Assembly (NCBI GenBank): GCA_900769275.1
Contig: CAAGGA010000128.1
Coordinates: forward strand, 1-15,654
Direction of reading: 5' to 3'
From: an uncultured Prevotella sp.
GTDB lineage: Bacteria > Bacteroidota > Bacteroidia > Bacteroidales > Bacteroidaceae
DNA length: 15,654 nt
This document shows, one piece after another, positions 7,298 through 13,645 of the stretch; the first letter of the stretch is position 1; every line of letters begins with the position of its first letter. The translations under genes were made by a program, and so were the position numbers. A model generated the notes under the pieces. The model made no database searches. It saw only the letters and a program-made list of their open reading frames with translations, and was not told the origin of the DNA.

Positions 7298-7933
7298 TTA
7301 TTTCTCGAAATGCTGGTAGTCCTTGCAGGTCTTCCAGTCTCCTCCCCATTGGAAACCGTGTTTCTTGAAGAGTCTGACGGCAAGGTCATCGCTGCACAGT
7401 TTCATGGGAATGTCCTTGCGTTTGTCTCGATGCAGGGCATATTTCCGTGCTGCGGCAGGTGCTACGCTGTTGCCTTTTACGTAGGGGTTGTATAGGGGGT
7501 TGATGTCGATGGCGAGACCGAGGCCGTGCTTTGAGATACGGTTGCGGTTGCCGGTCATGGTGCGGTAGCAGAAGCAGGAGGTGTTGTTTGCCGCCATGGA
7601 GGCTTCATCGCTTGCATCGTAATCGTCAATCAGGCGTACCTGCTGGATGGCATATCCTGCTTTATGGAGTTCGCGGAAGATTGAGATAAGGTCATTGGCT
7701 ATGCTGTTGTGGCATATCAGTACACCTTTCCGTTCCTCGCCGTTGCCGTCGATATGCAGGATTTGGAGGTAGCGGAGTTCGCTTCTGTTGACGTTGCTGT
7801 GCGGCGGCACGGATTTCCCCTGCATCCTTGCCCACACGGAGTCGGGTATATGGTTTATGGTGAAACCGTCCCCGGCTTTTGCCGTGGTGCACAGAAAGGT
7901 CAATATGATAAGGAATAGCTTGATTCGTGACAT
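7298..7933 (-). CDS. Secreted M15-family peptidase (VanY/L,D-carboxypeptidase-like)
   Basis: A 211-residue zinc peptidase predicted to trim peptidoglycan peptides in the periplasm. I chose the ATG at 7933, not the longer frame to 8017: residues 1-20 from there (MSRIKLFLIILTFLCTTAKA) are a clear signal peptide, and the longer form would overlap the upstream permease gene by 44 bp. The M15 zinc site is visible: H136 and D143 in SKHGLGLAIDINP, then D205-x2-H208 in CKDYQHFE at the very C-terminus, preceded by FQWGGDW. The family includes D,D- and L,D-carboxypeptidases and endopeptidases, and this layout (PF13539-like) does not settle which. It lies 40 bp downstream of the AmpG-type permease and is probably cotranscribed with it, which fits a role in muropeptide release or trimming. 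Confidence 0.87.
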   Translation of the reverse strand: MSRIKLFLIILTFLCTTAKAGDGFTINHIPDSVWARMQGKSVPPHSNVNRSELRYLQILHIDGNGEERKGVLICHNSIANDLISIFRELHKAGYAIQQVRLIDDYDASDEASMAANNTSCFCYRTMTGNRNRISKHGLGLAIDINPLYNPYVKGNSVAPAAARKYALHRDKRKDIPMKLCSDDLAVRLFKKHGFQWGGDWKTCKDYQHFEK

Positions 7934-7973
7934 GGTCGCTGCCAGATGTTTATTTCGATGTGAAACAGGTTTC

Positions 7974-9302
7974 TTATTCTTTAGATGCCGGGGACTTCTT
8001 TCCGAACGTAGGTTCAATTTTCACGAGAGATGTTATTACGAAAGTTATTGCACAGCAAATCATTACGATGAGGAAGAATGAACGGTAGCCTACCGCTTCC
8101 TGAAGTGCGCCGGCAAACAGTCCGGGAATCATCATCGAGAGAGCCATGAAGGCTGTACACAGGGCATAGTGTGAGGTCTTGTAGTTTCCCCGGCTGTAGT
8201 AGATAAGGTAGAGCATATATGCCGTGAATCCGAATCCGTAGCCGAACTGCTCTACAAAGACGCATACGTTTACGATGAAGAGGCTTGAGGGCAGGGCGTA
8301 TGCCATATAGACATAGACTATGTCCGGCAACGTGATGGCGCAGACCATCGTCCACAGCCACTTCTTCAGTCCGTCACGTCCTGCACACATTCCTCCGAGT
8401 ATTCCTCCGAGGGTGAGTCCTATCACGCCTACCGTGCCCTGCACGAGTCCGTATTCCTGTGGTGACAGACCGAGTCCGCCGTTGTGTGCGGAGTCGATGA
8501 GGAAAAGGGCTGACACCTTTGCCAGAAGTCCTTCGGGCATACGGTACAGGAGCATGAACAGAATGGCTATGACGCACTGCTCTTTTCCGAAGAACGTGAG
8601 TATGGTTTTCTTGAAGTCTCTCATGATGGACAGGAACGTGACTTTCTGCACGTCATCACTGATGCCGTCGCCTTCGATGTCCAGCACGTGTGTGCGAGGT
8701 TCATCCTCCGAGGGGTGGGGCAGGATGTATGAGTGCCAGAGCCACAGGGCGATGAAAATACCGGTCACTCCATAGAACATCAGGCTCCATGAGAACGGTA
8801 TGCTGTTGCGGAAAATCACCTGAAGGTTGCCTGCTATCATCACGAGTATGCCCTGTCCGAAGATGGTGGCAAGGCGATAGAACGTGGAGCGTATGCCCAC
8901 GAACCAAGCCTGGTCATGCTGTGTCAGTCCGAGCATATAGAACCCGTCAGCTGCTATGTCGTGCGTGGCACTGGAAAAAGCCATCACCCAGAAGAAGAAC
9001 AGCGTGCCTTGAAGCCAGAAAGCGGTCGGAATGGTAAATGCCACTCCTCCGAATGCAGCTCCGATGAGCAGCTGCATGGAGGTAATCCACCAGCGTTTTG
9101 TCTTTATCAGGTCTATGAACGGACTCCAAAGTGGTTTGATAACCCATGGCAGGTAAAGCCATGAGGTATAGAATGTTATTTCAGCATTGGAAAGCCCCAG
9201 TTGCTTGTAGAGGATGATGGATATGGTCATTACCGCTACGTATGGCAGACCTTCTGCAAAATATAGGGTCGGAATCCACGACCATGGCGATTTATTGTTC
9301 AT
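7974..9302 (-). CDS. AmpG-type MFS permease (muropeptide/amino-sugar importer)
   Basis: A 442-residue inner-membrane transporter of the major facilitator superfamily with about 12 hydrophobic helices. The N-terminal half has AmpG-family signatures: YFAEGLPYVAV (14-24), YLPWVIKPLWSPFID (50-64) and SSATHDIAADGFY (110-122), whose acidic HDIAADG motif sits in an early membrane helix. A cytoplasmic loop of about 35 residues (HPSEDEPRTHVLDIEGDGISDDVQKV) separates the two six-helix halves. AmpG of E. coli imports GlcNAc-anhydroMurNAc muropeptides for peptidoglycan recycling, and AmpG relatives in Bacteroidota are linked to MurNAc use. The neighbouring SpoIID-domain fusion and M15 peptidase support a peptidoglycan-fragment substrate; this is inference. 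The 131-bp leader is an iterated GTT/AAC inverted repeat without a recognisable -7 box. Confidence 0.85.
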   Translation of the reverse strand: MNNKSPWSWIPTLYFAEGLPYVAVMTISIILYKQLGLSNAEITFYTSWLYLPWVIKPLWSPFIDLIKTKRWWITSMQLLIGAAFGGVAFTIPTAFWLQGTLFFFWVMAFSSATHDIAADGFYMLGLTQHDQAWFVGIRSTFYRLATIFGQGILVMIAGNLQVIFRNSIPFSWSLMFYGVTGIFIALWLWHSYILPHPSEDEPRTHVLDIEGDGISDDVQKVTFLSIMRDFKKTILTFFGKEQCVIAILFMLLYRMPEGLLAKVSALFLIDSAHNGGLGLSPQEYGLVQGTVGVIGLTLGGILGGMCAGRDGLKKWLWTMVCAITLPDIVYVYMAYALPSSLFIVNVCVFVEQFGYGFGFTAYMLYLIYYSRGNYKTSHYALCTAFMALSMMIPGLFAGALQEAVGYRSFFLIVMICCAITFVITSLVKIEPTFGKKSPASKE

Positions 9303-9433
9303 TGGTTTTGTTGTTTAGTTGTTTAGTTGTTTGGTTGTTTTATTGTCTGGTTGTTTGGTTTAGTTGTTGTGGTGTCACCGAACTCATTTGCACGACAGAC
9401 AACATAACAACCAGACAACCAGACAACAATAAT
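9303..9433. repeat. Iterated octamer repeat forming an imperfect inverted repeat
   Basis: From 9303 the sequence runs in 8-bp steps based on TTGTTTRG (9311, 9319, 9327, 9335, 9343, 9351), followed by a centre near 9370-9395. The right side is built from AACCAGACAACC-type units. Left TTGTCTGGTTGTTTGGTT (9343-9360) and right AACCAGACAACCAGACAA (9409-9426) are complementary in 17 of 18 positions. On the mRNA this would form a hairpin between the fusion gene and the AmpG-like gene, possibly reducing read-through or protecting a processed end. Confidence 0.7.
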
Positions 9434-12400
9434 CTAATAAACCTGGGTTATCTCGGCTCCTGTATAATAGTGCAGGAGGATGGCATTATACCTGAAACCC
9501 TTTTCTCCCATCACGGCAGCTCCTATCTGACACAGACCTACGCCGTGCCCCCATCCGCGGCCTTTGAGGATGAAGCGGGAGGGAATCGTGGTGCTGTCGG
9601 CATCGGAAATGATACATTTGTCCTCGTCAAGACGTTCCACGTCGAAAGCGGAACTGTAGAGATGTGTTGCGGAAAGCACCTTTCTTATCTCCAGTTCCTT
9701 GCCTATGGTGAACGTGCGCTTCGTGCCTATGATTTTCAGCATGGAGATACGTCCGCTCTTGCCACGCTCCACAGCTTCGAGAGAGATGATTTCCCCGAAG
9801 TCCATCTTCGTTTTTTCTGCCACAAGCCGTTGCAGTTCACGCTGTGAATACTCCACAGTCCATGTGTAGAAGTCGAGGGTCTCCTGGTCATAGTTGTTCA
9901 GCACCTGTGACAGTATCCTTTTGTCGGAGGTGTTGCAATAGGGATCCTTTACCGATTTGAGGTAGGGCATGGTGATATTCTCCCAGCAGTATTGGTATTC
10001 CTCCGTTAGCCCGCCGCAGCATTTCGAGAAGCGCGTGTCGCATATCTCGCCGTCATAGACGAGAATCTGACCGCAGGTGGACTTCACGGCTTCGGTGACT
10101 ACCGGGTTTGATACATTCGTGATGCCTTGATAACGCTGGCAATGGTCATCGGCACAAACGTCGAAGATGGTGTGATCCTCGCGGTCATACCAGCGTATGA
10201 GTGAGTCCTCATGCTTGACAAACGAGAAGAAACTGTCATCAGAGTCTTTCAGCCTCTTGCGTTTTTCCATCTGTGCCAGCAACCATGAACGGGATATTAC
10301 GGCATGGGCCTTGAGAAGTTCGAGACTGGATGTGGCTGACATCTCGCTTGATATGACGCTTTCCAGATAACGTTCTACAGGCAATTCGTTGATGACGCAT
10401 AACTTGTCTTCATCGACGATGAGGCGCAAGGTTCCCGGAAAGGTCTGTGCCTGTTTCCGTTCCCAGTGGAAACTGATGCCTATCGTAACGTCGGGTATGG
10501 TGAAAGAACACTCTTCGGAGTTCGGATGGAACGTGAGGTTAGAGTAATTGTTGCCGTTCCATAGTATTCCGCCCTCAGATATTTCCACCACCTGTCGGCC
10601 TGTAACCTCGCATCCCTTTGCCGTGTAGGGGGCATTGAGCGTGAACTCTATTCTCTTGGCACTTGCTATTCCTACTTTCACTTCGGGTATCTCCCCCTCC
10701 CTGAATGTCGTTTTCATGATTTTCCTGCCGGCATTTTCATGTATGGAAGGGCTAATCACCTCATCGGTTATCATGTCGGCAATCTCGTCAGTAATACCTG
10801 TCTCCGAGAGTATGCCGCAGGCTGTGTCGGCTGTCATGCGGTCAAAGTCTTCCTTACGTGGAGTGATGATGAGTCCGGCCATGTCCAAGGCTCCCGGTGA
10901 CACTATGTATTGTGCCTCGCCTTCTGCGTGATAGCAGTCAGGGCGGTGCTTTCTTCTCGGTATAATGGCAGAGACGTATTCTTCATTCTCTCTCCATGCC
11001 AGGATGTTCATCATCGGCTCTTCGTCAGGCAGGGCATCAGCATAGGGTATGGGGCATACGCTCTTCATGGCGTTGTAGAGGCGGCGGAAGAGTTTCTTGT
11101 CTGAGTCAATGCTGCGAGTGCGGATTATGAAGACGGGACACGGATAGTTCCTTAGCATCATGATGTTCTCGTCTCCACTGACAGAGAAGACGGGAACAAG
11201 GTCTTCAGCCTTTTCTTTCAGGATGCGCTGCAGAGGCACTATGCCTGAGGTGCCGGCCTGAAGGTGCATGTGGTCGGGAGCGGAAGCACCGCAGCGGGGA
11301 CCGTTGTAGAAGACCATCAGGTCGGGATATATGGTCAGCAGCCGGTGAATCTCGGCGTAATGTTCCGCTATGGACTGTGGCTTATGTTCGGGAAGAGGCA
11401 GCGTGAAGTGCTCTGGAAGGATAGGGTAGGGATTGACGAGCATTTCCAGAGTGCCCTCCCCCTTGGAGTTGCGTATGAGATGGCTTATCTGCTCATTAGG
11501 TCTGTTTGTCTTGCAGAGGAAACAGGGGCGTCGCTCCACTGTGCTCTTGTCGATTCTTGCCCCGGTAGATACCATTCTTGCAGGATTGTATTGTACCTTG
11601 ACATCACTCAGGGATTTTGTATGGACAGAGGCAAGGGCACGATAACGCTGCATTGTCTCGTGCCACAGGTCAAGCTGTCGGTCGAGGAAACGGGAGGCAG
11701 CATTATCCGGAGTGCCGGCGGCATGACCATTGTTCTGCCGTTGGCGTGCTTCTATCTCGATAGTGCGCAGTCGGTCTTTATACAGGTTGTTCGCATTGAT
11801 GCGGTCGATGGAGAGGGCTGCATCGCTGTTTCCTCCCCAGCGGCGGCACAGGTACAGTTCGTCATAGATACGTCCTATGCGGTGGTTGCGGGAGAAGCGT
11901 AACCCCAAGGCGTAATCTTCCCCATAACTGGTATTAGGAAACGGCATTTCCCTGACAAGGGGCGTAAAGAAAGCCCGTGGCGCACCGAGTCCGTTGATGC
12001 GCAGCGCATTGTTCGGTCCGTTGCCGTCGGTCCATTCCCTATGGTCTATGATACCGGGAGGGAGCGTGTTGAGGTCGAAATCGCACATACGGTATGCACC
12101 GATGATCATTGCGGCTTTTTGCTCATGGAAAGCATCTACAATCTTTTGCAATGTGTCAGCACCGGAATAAAGATCGTCAGAGTCTAACTGTACGGCGAAG
12201 CGTCCGCAACGACAGTCCTGTACGGCTACGTTCCAGCAGCCGCCGATGCCGAGGTCTGTACGTTCGGGAATGATATGTATGAGCCTCTTGTCCTTGATGG
12301 ATGAGAGTATTTCCGATGTGCCGTCGGTGGAGTGATTATCCACTACTATTATGTTGTATGAGAACGAAGTCTCTTGGGAAAGTACGCTGTTTACGGCATC

Positions 12401-13192
12401 CGCTATTGTCTTTGCGCGGTTGAAGACAGGTATTACGACAGAGGCTTCTACGTCAAAATCCTGTTCGTTGAAGTCTGGCTCTAAGCGGACGGTCGTATCT
12501 ATCTTTGCTCCAATGGCTTCAAGGTGGAGTGTGGCAGAGAGCTCCATTTCATTCTGCACATCACGGTTGCGGGGATTTACATAGTCAAACTGCTTCTCTC
12601 CGCTCTTCCTCGTGTCATGCTCCTCCTCCGTGTAGAGGTATTCGTTGAGATGCAGTATGCTGCCCTGCCGTGAGAGGAACAGACGTAGGTCATAAAGGGC
12701 TGCGAAATCATACGTATGGTGCTCAGACCGTGCGTATGCCTTGAGCAGGGAAGTGCGGATAAGGAGCAGTTGTCCGAAATCAAAATCGTCACGTATGCTG
12801 CCTGTGTAATAGTCGATTACGGGATGTTTCTCCGTCTTTCCGTCGATGACGGAATAATGGTCGGCATACAGCATGGCGCATCCGGAATCGTCGGCGACGC
12901 TGACCATGCGGTTCAGCGCAAGCATTCCGAGGGTGACGGGTGTAGTCTTTTGTGACAGGAGCACGTACTCGGCTTCCGCTTCTTCACAGATTTTTGTTAT
13001 TGTCCCGGAGGATGTAAGGTGCTCAGCCTTCATTACGTTCACGCCGTCCGGCAGTAGTCCGGTCTCTTCGCTGTCGGTCGGAGAGAGCACGAATATCTTG
13101 TTTATCATCCTCTCTTTAGTCAGATTTGTCAGTATGCCTGTGTAGTCTGCCATACTGACAATGGGGAGGAAGATGTCTATTTTCTGCTTCAT
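9434..13192 (-). CDS. Four-part fusion: GT2-like, GT2, DUF4922 (HIT-like), SpoIID/LytB
   Basis: A 1252-residue protein with no signal peptide or membrane helix, so predicted cytoplasmic. Residues 1-200 resemble a GT-A fold (LYADHYSVIDGKTEKHPVID) but lack DxD (LLSQKTTP at 78-85). Residues 248-480 are a complete GT2 glycosyltransferase: SVVIPVFNRA (251-260), VVDNHSTDG (283-291), QLDSDD with D337/D339 (335-340), YGEDYALGLR (423-432) and RRWGG (450-454). Residues 520-830 are DUF4922, a HIT/GalT-like nucleotidyl-transfer domain with C557-x2-C560 and H641-x-H643-x-Q645 in APDHMHLQAG, as in dinucleoside-tetraphosphate and NDP-sugar phosphorylases. Residues 838-1252 are SpoIID/LytB: the likely catalytic E950 in ISSEMSATSS, then LKAHAVISRSW, HCQRYQG (1017-1023), KCCGGLTE (1057-1064) and GRGWGHGVGLCQIGA (1211-1225). 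SpoIID cleaves denuded peptidoglycan glycans by lytic transglycosylation. AmpG and M15 genes follow, suggesting muropeptide metabolism. The overall function is unknown. Confidence 0.88.
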   Translation of the reverse strand: MKQKIDIFLPIVSMADYTGILTNLTKERMINKIFVLSPTDSEETGLLPDGVNVMKAEHLTSSGTITKICEEAEAEYVLLSQKTTPVTLGMLALNRMVSVADDSGCAMLYADHYSVIDGKTEKHPVIDYYTGSIRDDFDFGQLLLIRTSLLKAYARSEHHTYDFAALYDLRLFLSRQGSILHLNEYLYTEEEHDTRKSGEKQFDYVNPRNRDVQNEMELSATLHLEAIGAKIDTTVRLEPDFNEQDFDVEASVVIPVFNRAKTIADAVNSVLSQETSFSYNIIVVDNHSTDGTSEILSSIKDKRLIHIIPERTDLGIGGCWNVAVQDCRCGRFAVQLDSDDLYSGADTLQKIVDAFHEQKAAMIIGAYRMCDFDLNTLPPGIIDHREWTDGNGPNNALRINGLGAPRAFFTPLVREMPFPNTSYGEDYALGLRFSRNHRIGRIYDELYLCRRWGGNSDAALSIDRINANNLYKDRLRTIEIEARQRQNNGHAAGTPDNAASRFLDRQLDLWHETMQRYRALASVHTKSLSDVKVQYNPARMVSTGARIDKSTVERRPCFLCKTNRPNEQISHLIRNSKGEGTLEMLVNPYPILPEHFTLPLPEHKPQSIAEHYAEIHRLLTIYPDLMVFYNGPRCGASAPDHMHLQAGTSGIVPLQRILKEKAEDLVPVFSVSGDENIMMLRNYPCPVFIIRTRSIDSDKKLFRRLYNAMKSVCPIPYADALPDEEPMMNILAWRENEEYVSAIIPRRKHRPDCYHAEGEAQYIVSPGALDMAGLIITPRKEDFDRMTADTACGILSETGITDEIADMITDEVISPSIHENAGRKIMKTTFREGEIPEVKVGIASAKRIEFTLNAPYTAKGCEVTGRQVVEISEGGILWNGNNYSNLTFHPNSEECSFTIPDVTIGISFHWERKQAQTFPGTLRLIVDEDKLCVINELPVERYLESVISSEMSATSSLELLKAHAVISRSWLLAQMEKRKRLKDSDDSFFSFVKHEDSLIRWYDREDHTIFDVCADDHCQRYQGITNVSNPVVTEAVKSTCGQILVYDGEICDTRFSKCCGGLTEEYQYCWENITMPYLKSVKDPYCNTSDKRILSQVLNNYDQETLDFYTWTVEYSQRELQRLVAEKTKMDFGEIISLEAVERGKSGRISMLKIIGTKRTFTIGKELEIRKVLSATHLYSSAFDVERLDEDKCIISDADSTTIPSRFILKGRGWGHGVGLCQIGAAVMGEKGFRYNAILLHYYTGAEITQVY

Positions 13193-13243
13193 GTCATTTT
13201 ATTTCTGTTATCGTTGTGATTTTCACCTATAATAATTTGACTA

Positions 13244-13251
13244 CAAAGTTA
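13244..13251 (-). promoter_or_regulatory. Bacteroidota -7 box (TAACTTTG) for the fusion gene
   Basis: TAACTTTG on the minus strand matches TAnnTTTG exactly and lies about 51 bp before the fusion gene's ATG, giving a predicted leader of close to 48 nt. An A/T-rich stretch lies upstream. No TTTG at -33 was found. This would be the promoter of the fusion/ampG/M15/YqiA group if they are cotranscribed. Confidence 0.5.
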
Positions 13252-13356
13252 CATATTTTTTTTCGGAAACGGGATATTATTCTGCCGTTTTTTCCACTCT
13301 GCACGTCAGCTTTAGGCACATTTTCGTTTGTTGGGCGGATAGGACAAAAGTGATAT

Positions 13357-13444
13357 CATAGATATTACCGTGTAAAAGCATAGATATTACCGTGTAAAAG
13401 CATAGATATTACCGTGTAAAAGCATAGCTTTTGCAGTGTAAAAG
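13357..13444. repeat. 22-bp direct tandem repeat, 3 exact copies plus 1 variant
   Basis: The unit begins CATAGATATTACC and ends GTGTAAAAG. Exact copies lie at 13357-13378, 13379-13400 and 13401-13422. A fourth copy at 13423-13444 keeps CATAG at the left and AGTGTAAAAG at the right, but its middle is changed to CTTTTGC. Copies are contiguous with no spacers. Confidence 0.95.
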
Positions 13445-13454
13445 CTATGCTTTT
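13418..13454. terminator. Perfect 15-bp hairpin at the repeat edge, possible bidirectional terminator
   Basis: AAAAGCATAGCTTTT (13418-13432) and AAAAGCTATGCTTTT (13440-13454) are exact reverse complements around the 7-nt loop GCAGTGT. The A/T-rich arm ends give T runs on both strands (five T on plus, four on minus), so intrinsic termination in either direction is possible. It overlaps the last copies of the 22-bp repeat. Confidence 0.5.
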
Positions 13455-13550
13455 TGTATAGCACTGTGTATCAATGATTTGCAGACAGGCGGAAAAAACT
13501 TGTGGGATAGGACAAAATTGACATTCGGGTTTTTCTGATGGCTATGAAAC

Positions 13551-13595
13551 AAAAAACCGGAACAGCTTGCCATATTGGCATAGGCCGTTCCGGTT
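13551..13595 (-). terminator. Intrinsic terminator of pgk
   Basis: On the minus strand AACCGGAAC (13587-13595) pairs with GTTCCGGTT (13555-13563). An inner dyad TGCCA/TGGCA lies in the loop, and the stem is followed by TTTTTT (13551-13556, the first two bases of the run overlapping the stem). It lies about 50 bp after the pgk stop codon, in the right orientation to end that transcript. Confidence 0.75.
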
Positions 13596-13645
13596 GCAGT
13601 AGAATTAAGGTGAGAATTAATAGAACCCACCTTATGTATGGGGAA

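Larger units (their letters stand above)
13193..13645. other. 453-bp non-coding region between pgk and the fusion gene
   Basis: No supported gene is present. On the fusion side the region holds the A/T-rich leader and a -7 box (13244-13251). The middle holds a 22-bp tandem repeat (13357-13444) that merges into a perfect hairpin (13418-13454). On the pgk side lies a terminator hairpin (13551-13595). The word GGATAGGACAAAA occurs twice in the same orientation, at 13337-13349 and 13505-13517. Directly after the pgk stop there is a weak dyad AAGGTG...CACCTT (13607-13633). The short frames found here have no recognisable features. Confidence 0.8.

Noticed and set aside
7248..7349. 34-residue N-terminal extension of the YqiA-like hydrolase
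   Set aside because: It would overlap the M15 peptidase gene, has no domain content, and the hydrolase fold begins exactly at the internal Met (MKIIYFHGFG).
7934..8017. 28-residue extension of the M15 peptidase
   Set aside because: It overlaps the AmpG-like gene and would bury a clear signal peptide that starts at the ATG at 7933.
9242..9847. 201-residue plus-strand frame across the AmpG/fusion gap
   Set aside because: It covers the iterated repeat and the antisense of the SpoIID domain; the low-complexity hydrophobic start comes from the TTGTTT repeats.
9434..13192. Separate genes miscalled as one fusion
   Set aside because: The frame is continuous through all domain junctions, with no internal stop or start preceded by a gap, and the linkers are normal protein sequence.
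13357..13444. CRISPR-like array
   Set aside because: The 22-bp units are contiguous with no spacers, and there are no cas genes; it is a plain tandem repeat.
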